The position numbers and the translations under genes were made by a program. Below, in pieces: positions 1 to 8,001 of a stretch of DNA of 57,450 nucleotides. The stretch lies in contig SULG01000002.1 in the NCBI GenBank assembly GCA_005524015.1, positions 36,221 to 93,670 on the forward strand. Reading direction: 5' to 3'. How positions within the stretch are numbered: the stretch's first letter is position 1; each line of letters starts with the position of its first letter. The stretch is from Candidatus Jettenia ecosi. GTDB lineage: Bacteria > Planctomycetota > Brocadiia > Brocadiales > Brocadiaceae. The notes below the pieces were generated by a model. It was given only the letters and a program-made list of their open reading frames with translations, did not search any database and was not told where the DNA came from.

Positions 1-2
1 TC

Positions 3-554
3 TCAGATAATCCGGGGCTCATTGACATCATGGAAGGAAGAAGTACTTTTGAGAAGGCCGCTTACCCTGTAAGTCACAATTTAACGGTTTTGCCTGCCGG
101 CAAAGCTTTCAATAATTCAAATACTGTGGTGAATTCTGAGATGTCTGAAGATATAGTTGCCGGTTATGCAAATGTACTGGAAGGAAAAGTCCCTTTAAAT
201 AATAAAAAAAATAAACAGATAAGCCCTAAATTAACGGTTTTACCTGCCACCAGATCCACATTCAATTCAATTGCCACCTTAGATTCCTATAAGATGCTCG
301 ATATAATCAATATAGTGAAAGAACAATACGATATTGTTCTCGTTGATTATGCAAACCTGAAAAATGTTAAAGATGTTTATGTCCTTTCTTCTTATTTAGA
401 CGGAGTTGCCCTGGTTGTTAGTGAAGGCAAAACCCGTCGCCATGTTATAAAAGCCTTATTATCGCCATTGGAACAAAAGAAGGCTAATTTTCTTGGTGTC
501 ATATTGAATAACCGCTCATTTGCCATCCCAAAATTGCTTTACGAAAGATTATAG
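3..554 (+). CDS. C-terminal part of a CpsD/BY-kinase-like ATPase (5' end outside window)
   Basis: The reading frame is open to the left edge, so only the last 183 codons are present. What is visible resembles the second half of bacterial tyrosine-kinase-type ATPases (CpsD/CapB/Wzc family), which control chain length and export of exopolysaccharide: a GLIDIMEG segment (family form GLSDVLSG), then LTVLPAG, then a Walker-B-like strand DIVLVDYA, then the closing helices. The Walker A loop would lie upstream of the window. The usual DTPP after the strand is replaced by DYAN and there is no C-terminal tyrosine cluster (only one Tyr near the end), so kinase activity is doubtful. The GxxDxMEG...LTVLPA module occurs twice, 150 bases apart. 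The gene leads into the polysaccharide locus on the same strand, which supports a role in polysaccharide assembly. Confidence 0.72.
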   Translation, partial: SDNPGLIDIMEGRSTFEKAAYPVSHNLTVLPAGKAFNNSNTVVNSEMSEDIVAGYANVLEGKVPLNNKKNKQISPKLTVLPATRSTFNSIATLDSYKMLDIINIVKEQYDIVLVDYANLKNVKDVYVLSSYLDGVALVVSEGKTRRHVIKALLSPLEQKKANFLGVILNNRSFAIPKLLYERL

Positions 555-626
555 CTCATCTGAATAGTCGTTTCGGTGTGAATGTATGCTATAAAATCTT
601 TAAGAAGAAAGGTAAAAAGTAAAGCG

Positions 627-2450
627 ATGTCTGGTATAGCCGGAATAATCTCACCAACAAACAGAGAAGACCTAGAAGTATGTATTCAGACTATGACTCA
701 ACTTATGACGCATAAGAGTTGGCATAAGATACAAAAATCAATCCTGCCAGGCGCCGGTGTTGCTACGATCTCTGTGAATGATCAAAAAACCATTTCAGAG
801 CAAAAGGGTATGGTACTGACTGTGATTGGAGAAATATTTGATCAGGATAAGCTCAGAACAATGCTTTTGGAGAGCGGATACCGTGATACATCTCGTAATA
901 TAAGCGATATATTGCTGGGACTTTACCTTCAATTTGGTGTTGAGTCTTTATGTGGCCTTAACGGGCTTTACCTGATTAGTATTTGGGAAGATGACTATAA
1001 AAGGTTGACAATCATTAATGATAGGTACGGTTTTAGAAAGCTCTATTACTGGCTTTTCAAAGACAGGTTCATGTTTGCTTCTGAGTATAAATCATTGATC
1101 TGGCATCCCCAGTTTAACAAGAAGATTAATGAGGTTGCTCTGTCTGATTTTTTATCAGTAAACTATCTCCTTGATGATCGTACTTTGTTTGAGGATATAA
1201 AGGTTTTCCCACCTGCCAGTATCATGACATATCAGGAAGGACAAAATACTTTTCATCGTTACTGGGACTATGAGTTTCATACCGGGGAGACAAAAAAGAG
1301 TAAAGAATATTATATAGATGAGTATGCGCTAAGAGTTAAAGAAGCTGTCAGAAAAAGGTATAAAGAGAATATGTGCTTGCCTATAACAGGTGGTTTCGAT
1401 TCCAGGACACTTGCGGCTATGGCAGGGCAATACTTGAAATTTCCAAAGATAGTTACCTGTACAGTCGGGCATAAACATTGTTATGATGTTCGATTTGGCA
1501 GAAGTATTGCTAAAAGTTTGGGGTACAGCCACACCTTTATTCCCATTGATCATGGGTATATAGAAACCTATGCGGATAAAGGTATTTGGGAATTAGAGGG
1601 GTTAAATTGTTTCGCATTTTGGATTTTTGCTCTTTGCTCATTCCTGGAGGAAAACAAGAGCAAGTCTGTTATGTGCGGCTTTCTCGGTGATTGTCTTTCA
1701 GGTGCGCATCTGTTTCCATTATTATGGGAATCGACAGATTCAGAAAAGGCAGTTGAGCTATTATACGATACATTTTTTAACACGACCTTTAAAGATAGAG
1801 AACTGGCAATACTCTTAAAACCAAATATCTATAGAAATGTAAGGGGAGAAAGTTTTGCCTCTGTAAAAAGATGTTTTAACACCTTACGCACGGATAACAT
1901 ATTGAATAAGTGTACTTATGTTGACCTTCATCAAAGACAGAGGCGATATATTGCATTTCATATTGAAGCTCTGGGGCAATTTTCTGAAGTTCTGGAACCT
2001 TTTACTGATAATGAATTCATTGATTTTGTGCAAGGTATTCCTGTGGAAATGAAGCGAGGCCAGATGATCTATAAGAAGATGATTGCGCAATATTTATCCA
2101 AAGTTAAACAAGTTCCAACAACGATAACAGGTTTACCAATAGACACCTCTCAATCTTATGAGGCAGCGTTTAAATTGTGGCATCGCTTCTATAGCAGGGT
2201 ACTTCCCAGGTTTACTGCCGGAAAATTAGGGCATAATTATAAGCATTATATTCATGAAGCATGGCTAAAGAACACCTTAGAGAATTTTGTAATCTCTACC
2301 CTGAAACAGAAAGAATATCTGGAAGATTATTTTAATATTGATGTTGTAAATAATCTTGTTGCAGATCATATGTCAGGGAAAAGAAATGCTTATATGAGGA
2401 TTTGTGTGTTGATGACCTTCTTGCTTTGGAGAAAACGATTTTGCTCGTAA
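627..2450 (+). CDS. Asparagine-synthase-like amidotransferase lacking the catalytic Cys
   Basis: About 607 residues in the AsnB layout: an N-terminal Ntn glutaminase-like domain (about 1-200) and a C-terminal synthetase domain with a PP-loop near residues 252-258 (ITGGFDSR; usual form SGGLDS). The ATG at 627 was chosen because it gives the family N-terminus, MSGIAGII; a 15-codon longer start at 582 is possible. True glutamine-dependent enzymes need Cys directly after the initiator Met, and here it is Ser, so glutamine hydrolysis is probably lost. AsnB-like proteins in polysaccharide loci are thought to amidate uronic acids or transfer amino groups. This one may use free ammonia or another amine, or adenylate a carboxylate. 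It follows the CpsD-like gene and precedes glycosyltransferases. The family is clear; the substrate is unknown. Confidence 0.83.
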   Translation: MSGIAGIISPTNREDLEVCIQTMTQLMTHKSWHKIQKSILPGAGVATISVNDQKTISEQKGMVLTVIGEIFDQDKLRTMLLESGYRDTSRNISDILLGLYLQFGVESLCGLNGLYLISIWEDDYKRLTIINDRYGFRKLYYWLFKDRFMFASEYKSLIWHPQFNKKINEVALSDFLSVNYLLDDRTLFEDIKVFPPASIMTYQEGQNTFHRYWDYEFHTGETKKSKEYYIDEYALRVKEAVRKRYKENMCLPITGGFDSRTLAAMAGQYLKFPKIVTCTVGHKHCYDVRFGRSIAKSLGYSHTFIPIDHGYIETYADKGIWELEGLNCFAFWIFALCSFLEENKSKSVMCGFLGDCLSGAHLFPLLWESTDSEKAVELLYDTFFNTTFKDRELAILLKPNIYRNVRGESFASVKRCFNTLRTDNILNKCTYVDLHQRQRRYIAFHIEALGQFSEVLEPFTDNEFIDFVQGIPVEMKRGQMIYKKMIAQYLSKVKQVPTTITGLPIDTSQSYEAAFKLWHRFYSRVLPRFTAGKLGHNYKHYIHEAWLKNTLENFVISTLKQKEYLEDYFNIDVVNNLVADHMSGKRNAYMRICVLMTFLLWRKRFCS

Positions 2451-2486
2451 ACAGTAACGACATCATGGTAAAAATCTGAAATAATA

Positions 2487-3467
2487 ATGAATATGCTACG
2501 AAAAGAAGATATTGCAACGTTCAACAGTCAGTTACCTATTTTCCCAACAGTTTCAATCATTGTTCCTGTTTATAATGCTGAAAAAAACGTTGATACCCTT
2601 ATAACATCTTTACTTAATTTAGACTATCCAAAAGAGCTACTCGAAATTATTCTTGTCGATAACAACTCAAACGACAGAACAAAAGAAGTAATAAGGAGAT
2701 ATCCTGTCACATTATTGGAGGAAACGAGGATACAAAGCTCTTATGCTGCAAGGAATAAAGGGATCAAAAACGCAAAACATGAGATCCTGGCTTTTACTGA
2801 TTCTGACTGCATGGTTACCCCTCAATGGGTGAGAGAAGGAGTTACCACGTTAATTTCCAAATCGGCTGATTTGGCGGGAGGAAGAGTTGCATTTATCTAC
2901 TCAAAACAAAAAACGGCTGCAGAATTGTACGATTCAATAACGAATCTGCATACCGAATCATCTATAGAAAGAATGAATGCTGCAACAACTGCAAATTTAC
3001 TGGTAAAATCATTTTTATTTGAACATATCGGATTATTTCCCGACTCAGTTACATCCGGTGGTGATATTCAATGGACATCCAGGGCCGCAAAAGCTGGTTT
3101 TATCCTCGCTCATGCCCCCGAGGCAATCGTTTATCATCCAACACGGCGCTTAAAAGAATTACTTAAAAAAGATTTTCGTGTTGGCACCGGCCTCCTTGGC
3201 GTTTTTGTAAATACAAAAAAACCACTGCCAGGCATTGTCTTTTCTCTGGCAAAGTTATTTTTCCCACGGCGTTTATCCTCTCTGCGAAAGGCAGCCAGAG
3301 AAAGAGGTGTAATAGATGCAGATGAAAAAATATTCCGTCTCTGGTGTATCTCATATGCATGCAACATCTCAAGGATTTTAGGGATATTGAGTTCAGTCGG
3401 TAGTATTTATAGAAAGAGAAATAAAATACCATCAAATCTTATATTGAAAAACAATACACTCTTATAA
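2487..3467 (+). CDS. Glycosyltransferase family 2
   Basis: 326 residues, GT-A fold. It opens with SIIVPVYNAEKNVDTLI, followed by the nucleotide-binding strand EIILVDNNSNDRT and a metal-binding DxD motif (FTDSDCM, around residue 105). Family 2 enzymes transfer a sugar from a nucleotide sugar to a growing glycan on the cytoplasmic face of the membrane. No strong membrane segment is seen, apart from a mildly hydrophobic stretch near residues 245-255. The gene sits 36 bases after the asparagine-synthase-like gene and 17 bases before the polymerase gene, probably in one transcript. The donor and acceptor sugars cannot be read from the sequence. The ATG at 2487 has only a weak ribosome-binding site. 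Confidence 0.87.
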   Translation: MNMLRKEDIATFNSQLPIFPTVSIIVPVYNAEKNVDTLITSLLNLDYPKELLEIILVDNNSNDRTKEVIRRYPVTLLEETRIQSSYAARNKGIKNAKHEILAFTDSDCMVTPQWVREGVTTLISKSADLAGGRVAFIYSKQKTAAELYDSITNLHTESSIERMNAATTANLLVKSFLFEHIGLFPDSVTSGGDIQWTSRAAKAGFILAHAPEAIVYHPTRRLKELLKKDFRVGTGLLGVFVNTKKPLPGIVFSLAKLFFPRRLSSLRKAARERGVIDADEKIFRLWCISYACNISRILGILSSVGSIYRKRNKIPSNLILKNNTLL

Positions 3468-3484
3468 GAACGGATTAGGAGAGC

Positions 3485-4843
3485 ATGACAACAACTTCGC
3501 TTCATACAGGTCTTAAAATTTTTCTTATGTTCATAGCATCTTTAATTACCTCCTTCCTTGGTGGATATATTTTCTCTCTTTCTATTCCCATATATTTTTA
3601 TGCGGCAATTTTTGCTTTCTTATCTATTATTCTTACCTTTTTTATACAACCATTTGCAGCTTTTGTTGCTCTCCTTTTTATCCGGCCACTCATTGATCCA
3701 CTCTCTAAATATGGTATTGGTCAAAGTGTAAACTTATTGGCGATATTTAGTATTCTTTACATTTTGTTCTTAATTATCGTTTTGTCGAATGATAAACAAA
3801 AATCATGGAAGCCTTGTATATCTGTCTACTTCTATTTCTATCTTTTGATCTCGGTTCTTTCTTTCATTAATATAGATGATTTTAATACCGGAGTAACCTT
3901 TTTTTTCAAACTGTGCAGCCTTATAGCAATATACGTATTAGCGTATCACCTCGTACAAAAGGAACGCGATGCACATAAGATATTTCTTACCGTTGCCTTA
4001 TCTTCAATAATCCCTATTGGAAATGGTTTCTTACAGTATGCTATGGGCACTGGAGTACAACAGGGTATGGACACAACCCTTCGTATTAATTCAACATTTG
4101 TCCTTTCGAATCCATACGCAATGTTTTTGTGTATCATCATATTTGTACTCATCTATTTACTCTTTTTCCAGAAATCCACCTCGAAAAAGTTCAATGTAGT
4201 ACTCTGTGGATTGCTTTTCCTTGCAGCAATCTCTCTTGTGCTCACCTACACCCGTGCTGCGTGGTTTGCTTTTTTGATTGGATTGATTATTTACTCAATA
4301 AAAGAGAAAAGGCTGAGAATATACCTGCTCTTTATGGGTATTCTCTGCGTAGCGCTATTATATGATCAGATTATCGAACGTTTCTCCGATTTATATACCC
4401 CGAGAAAGTATGGAACAAACAGTTTGGTATTCAGGATGGACCTTGCAGGACAGTTATTGAGGAACGCATTTCCCAAACATTACTTTCTGGGATTCGGTCT
4501 TGGCACAAGCGAATATGTTGCTGTCAAATATACAACGTATCCATTACCTCCACACAACGATTTTCTCCGCATTCTCATAGAATCGGGAACTATAGGCTTG
4601 ATCTGTTTTCTTCTATTCTTTTACATGAATTTTAAGTATTACTTTCATAAAATCAGGACATATCCTGCCCGTTCTTATAATGTCTTTATGCTGGTATTAT
4701 TATCAGTCTATGTCGTTGCTTCTCTTGGTCAGAACATATTCTTTTTTGTCACAACAACGGGATATGTCTTCTGCTTTTTAGGGGTAACTCAAAAATTAAA
4801 TGATATGCAAGACCTCCATGAAAAAAGTCCTGTTACTATCTGA
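3485..4843 (+). CDS. O-antigen ligase/polymerase family membrane protein (Wzy-like)
   Basis: 452 residues, almost entirely hydrophobic, with roughly ten to twelve membrane helices. The O-antigen ligase (Wzy_C) signature is visible: an Arg after a helix (TYTRAAWFAFLIG, around residue 257) and the periplasmic-loop motif PPHNDFLRILIESGTIGL near residue 357. Such proteins either polymerise lipid-linked repeat units in the periplasm or ligate the polymer to an acceptor, and sequence alone does not separate the two. A good ribosome-binding site (TAGGAG) precedes the ATG at 3485. The end overlaps the next gene by about 26 bases, showing translational coupling. Together with the Wzx-like gene at 22303 it suggests a Wzx/Wzy-dependent pathway. 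Confidence 0.85.
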   Translation: MTTTSLHTGLKIFLMFIASLITSFLGGYIFSLSIPIYFYAAIFAFLSIILTFFIQPFAAFVALLFIRPLIDPLSKYGIGQSVNLLAIFSILYILFLIIVLSNDKQKSWKPCISVYFYFYLLISVLSFINIDDFNTGVTFFFKLCSLIAIYVLAYHLVQKERDAHKIFLTVALSSIIPIGNGFLQYAMGTGVQQGMDTTLRINSTFVLSNPYAMFLCIIIFVLIYLLFFQKSTSKKFNVVLCGLLFLAAISLVLTYTRAAWFAFLIGLIIYSIKEKRLRIYLLFMGILCVALLYDQIIERFSDLYTPRKYGTNSLVFRMDLAGQLLRNAFPKHYFLGFGLGTSEYVAVKYTTYPLPPHNDFLRILIESGTIGLICFLLFFYMNFKYYFHKIRTYPARSYNVFMLVLLSVYVVASLGQNIFFFVTTTGYVFCFLGVTQKLNDMQDLHEKSPVTI

Positions 4844-5849
4844 ACTGTTTGTTCCACCCTATGATGAAGGTATGAAGGTGACAGCCTTAAACCTCCTTAA
4901 GGGGATTAAGCATCATGTGGATTGTATTGGATTAGGGCCTTGTGGGGATGAGAATGGCCTTATCCAGCCTACCGCAATAAGCAAGATGCTGTATTCAAAA
5001 AAATTACGTAAGGAGATAAACCGCCAGAAACCTGATTTCATTTTTTATATTCCCGAAGCATCAGCAACACTTCACAGTTTTATACGGTACCGGATCCTTC
5101 GCTTTATTTCAAAAGGTGCTGGAACCGCTATGGTTGCCTTACAAAACAGGGAATATTCATCTTTAACACAAAGGATTATTACGTTTATTAATCCCAATAC
5201 ACTCTTTGTTCCTTCAACCCTTATGTCTGATATATTTAAAAAGATTGGAATTAATACACACTTACTGTCCGCAGGGGTTGATATTGAAAAATTTACTCCT
5301 GCTTCTCCTGAAACGAAATATACTTTACGGGAAAAGTATCAAGTTCCTCAAGATAAATATATTGTTTTACACGTCGGTCATATTCGCGCATCGCGGAATG
5401 TAAAGATGTTTCTCAGCCTTATCGATCAACCGGAAATGCAGGTGCTTCTTGTTGGCAGTACATCAACCCCGCAGGAAGATGAATTAAAAAGAGAATTACG
5501 CCAGGCGGGGATTCTGATTATCGATACATTTGTACCTGAAAACCAGGAACTCTATCAACTCGCCGATTGTTACGTGTTTAACGTAAGAGAAAGAAGCGGC
5601 GCTATGGAGTTCCCTATATCTGTGCTTGAGGCAATTGCCTGTAATTTACCGGTGTTGACTACTCCGTTCGGAAGCTTGCCGGAGAATTTTCCTGCTTCAG
5701 ATGATTTCCGGTATTTTACTACCCCTGAAGAGCTAAAGAATGAACTGCAAAATATGCGGAATCATATTTCAAAAACCAGAGAAAGGGTAGAAAGATTTTC
5801 CTGGAAGAACGTAGCAAATCAACTTTTGGGAAAGTGCAGGGTACTATAA
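4818..5849 (+). CDS. Glycosyltransferase family 4 (GT-B)
   Basis: 343 residues from the preferred ATG at 4818 (MKKVLLLSELFVPPYDEG); an ATG at 4800 would add six residues. GT-B fold: the N-terminal half starts with a Rossmann strand and the acceptor-side loop, and the C-terminal half has the linker sequence SAGVDIEKFTP, the strand IVLHVGHI and the donor-binding segment FPISVLEAIACNLPVL, with the acidic pair typical of GT4. It overlaps the Wzy-like gene upstream, and its TAA overlaps the next ATG (TAATG), so this group is translated together. The sugar it transfers is unknown. Confidence 0.83.
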   Translation: MKKVLLLSELFVPPYDEGMKVTALNLLKGIKHHVDCIGLGPCGDENGLIQPTAISKMLYSKKLRKEINRQKPDFIFYIPEASATLHSFIRYRILRFISKGAGTAMVALQNREYSSLTQRIITFINPNTLFVPSTLMSDIFKKIGINTHLLSAGVDIEKFTPASPETKYTLREKYQVPQDKYIVLHVGHIRASRNVKMFLSLIDQPEMQVLLVGSTSTPQEDELKRELRQAGILIIDTFVPENQELYQLADCYVFNVRERSGAMEFPISVLEAIACNLPVLTTPFGSLPENFPASDDFRYFTTPEELKNELQNMRNHISKTRERVERFSWKNVANQLLGKCRVL

Positions 5850-6535
5850 TGGCCAGACAATATTTATTCATATGTTTTATCGGTATTGACGGCTCTGGTA
5901 AAAGCTCTCAGGCCCAATTGCTGCAAAAGCATCTTAACGCATCAGGAATCGCTGCAGTGTATACCTGGAGTCGCTGGGAACCATACCTGTTGAAACCCTT
6001 TATCAGGAGGTTTAAAGGATCACGTACTACACCTGAAGCAATGGCATCAAATATTTCAAATCTTCAAAAGAAAAAACGGAGATTTTTGCGGAATCCCATT
6101 GTCTTGTGGTTATGGTTGAATATAGCGCTATTTGACTATTATTTTCAGGCGAAGCGAAGGGTATTTGGTCTCATGAATAAAAACACCGTCGTAATATGCG
6201 ATCGATACTTATTCGACTTTATGGTAGACCAGGCGGTGAATATGGGTAAAAAAGCGGAAGGGTTGAAACATATTTTCCGGTTAGTTTTAACCCGATTATT
6301 CCCTTTGCCTGATTTACTTTTTATTTTAGATGTAGAGCCAGAAAAGGGCTATCAGAGAAAACAGGATGGTACAAGGCTGGAATATTTGATGGAAAGGCAC
6401 GAACTGTACCGCTATTACCGTCATTTACCCAATGCTACTCTTATTGATGCCAATAACTCCTTTGATATGGTTGCACACCAGATAACAAAGCATACGATGA
6501 CTTTTTTAAAGGAGCAAGGAGTTATCAATGGCTAA
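5849..6535 (+). CDS. Thymidylate-kinase-like P-loop kinase in a polysaccharide operon
   Basis: 228 residues from the ATG at 5849, which overlaps the previous stop as TAATG; a GTG at 5834 is less likely. A P-loop GIDGSGKSS lies at residues 11-19, a DRY motif follows (VICDRYLFDF), and the strand LFILDVEPEKG matches the thymidylate kinase fold. Housekeeping dTMP kinase is about 205-215 residues and is not normally inside a polysaccharide operon. The insert around ARRVF and the long basic middle region suggest a specialised member. Such proteins in glycan loci may phosphorylate a lipid, sugar or nucleotide precursor. This is inferred from context only. It overlaps the phosphodiesterase gene that follows by 8 bases. 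Confidence 0.75.
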   Translation: MARQYLFICFIGIDGSGKSSQAQLLQKHLNASGIAAVYTWSRWEPYLLKPFIRRFKGSRTTPEAMASNISNLQKKKRRFLRNPIVLWLWLNIALFDYYFQAKRRVFGLMNKNTVVICDRYLFDFMVDQAVNMGKKAEGLKHIFRLVLTRLFPLPDLLFILDVEPEKGYQRKQDGTRLEYLMERHELYRYYRHLPNATLIDANNSFDMVAHQITKHTMTFLKEQGVING

Positions 6536-7973
6536 GGTAATAGTTATTGGTATAGACGGGCTAGATCCTGATCTCATTCATACATGGCAAAATGAACTGC
6601 CATCATTCAGAAAGATCATGGGTGAGGGGTATGCCGGTAAGATAGAATCAGTTTTTCCGCCCGACTCTGTCTCGGCATGGGCAACCATCTTTACCGGAAA
6701 GACCCCGGCTCAACACGGTATCATGGAACATGTCAGCTACCTTGATAATGGCAGTACTCATATCAATATCTCTAACATGATCGGCAAAACCTTCTGGGAT
6801 TTTGCAGGTAAAGCGGGGAAAAAAGTTTGCGTGGTTAATCCTTTTCTTGCGTACCCTGTTTGGCCTGTCAATGGTGTCATGATTAGCGGTCCGGTGTTTA
6901 TGAAAGGAGATGTTCAATCCTACCCATCAGGTATCATTTCAAAGGCGTGTATGCCAGATATTGGGGGAATTACCGATTTTCCAAATAAAAACAAGCTTGC
7001 TGAGTTTATTGAAAAAAACAGAGCGGATATTAAAAGGCTTTACCATTTCTCAAAGGAGCACTTTCGTAAGGATACTTATGATTTATGCTTTGTTACCTTT
7101 TTACAATTAGACAGAATACAACATTTTCTCTGGCGGTATACAGACCCTGAAGATTGTACATACCCCGGCCCAAATAACTATCGTGAGAGTATTAAGGAAT
7201 TTTACCAATTGTTTGATGAGATAATCGGGCGGTTTATGGAGAATCTCGATAATCAAACGGCTCTCATGATAATCAGCGATCACGGACATGGAAGACGGTG
7301 TACGAAGGTATTAAATATTAACGAAATTCTCCGAAGGGCAGGATATGTAAAATCGAGAGTAGGCCGTTGTAAATATTTGGATCTAAAGTATCTGGTAGAG
7401 AAGGCTAAGCTGGAGACATTAGAGGCAGTCTACCACCTTAACCTGGAAGATTTCATGTTTGCCATTACAAGGTATATTCCGAATCGTAAGGCGCTAAAAA
7501 AATCTACCTTTATTACGAATAATACCACAAGCCTTGCCAGTACTTCAGTCTTTGCAGGTACCAATCCCTACGGAGGCATAACAATTCATCGTGAAAATAT
7601 GAAGCAAACCGGAATGGATTATGAGGCTTTCCGCCTTGAGGTTATACGCTTGTTACAAGATTTTAAGGATGAAAGAACGGGGAAACGGCCATTTGTGTGG
7701 TTAAAACGCCGCGAGGATATTGATCAGGGACCCTTTTTAGATATCTACCCGGACATACTTTTCGAGCTTGAAGAATCATATGGGGTAAACTGGGCACTGC
7801 ACACGAAAATTAGCAGAGTAAATACGACACATAAGAAAATATCTGGTGGGCATAGGTACCATGGCTTTTACGGTATTCTTAACTCCAAAAGTATAACGGG
7901 AAAAGGAAGGATTGTAGATATAGCTTCTGTTATTCTCAATATTTTACAGACTCCGGCAGGTGAAAAATCCTGA
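6528..7973 (+). CDS. Type I phosphodiesterase/nucleotide pyrophosphatase-like protein (alkaline phosphatase superfamily)
   Basis: 481 residues. Metal-binding elements of the superfamily are visible: Asp in VIGIDGLDPD at the N-terminus, the nucleophile region PPDSVSAWATIFTG near residue 45 with HG a few residues on, ISDHGHGRR near residue 246, and GGHRYHGF near residue 442. Members hydrolyse phosphodiesters or transfer phospho-groups. There is no signal peptide, so it probably acts in the cytoplasm. It overlaps the kinase-like gene by 8 bases, with a strong ribosome-binding site (AAGGAG). This pairing suggests an opposing or sequential step on a phosphorylated glycan precursor; that is inference. 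An alternative is a regulatory nucleotidase. Confidence 0.8.
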   Translation: MAKVIVIGIDGLDPDLIHTWQNELPSFRKIMGEGYAGKIESVFPPDSVSAWATIFTGKTPAQHGIMEHVSYLDNGSTHINISNMIGKTFWDFAGKAGKKVCVVNPFLAYPVWPVNGVMISGPVFMKGDVQSYPSGIISKACMPDIGGITDFPNKNKLAEFIEKNRADIKRLYHFSKEHFRKDTYDLCFVTFLQLDRIQHFLWRYTDPEDCTYPGPNNYRESIKEFYQLFDEIIGRFMENLDNQTALMIISDHGHGRRCTKVLNINEILRRAGYVKSRVGRCKYLDLKYLVEKAKLETLEAVYHLNLEDFMFAITRYIPNRKALKKSTFITNNTTSLASTSVFAGTNPYGGITIHRENMKQTGMDYEAFRLEVIRLLQDFKDERTGKRPFVWLKRREDIDQGPFLDIYPDILFELEESYGVNWALHTKISRVNTTHKKISGGHRYHGFYGILNSKSITGKGRIVDIASVILNILQTPAGEKS

Positions 7974-8001
7974 TAACAAAACACTTTTATGGAGAGCTAC
8001 G

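Noticed and set aside
5849-6535. Housekeeping dTMP kinase (tmk)
   Set aside because: P-loop and DRY are present, but length, internal insert and position inside a glycan operon argue for a specialised member; not fully excluded.
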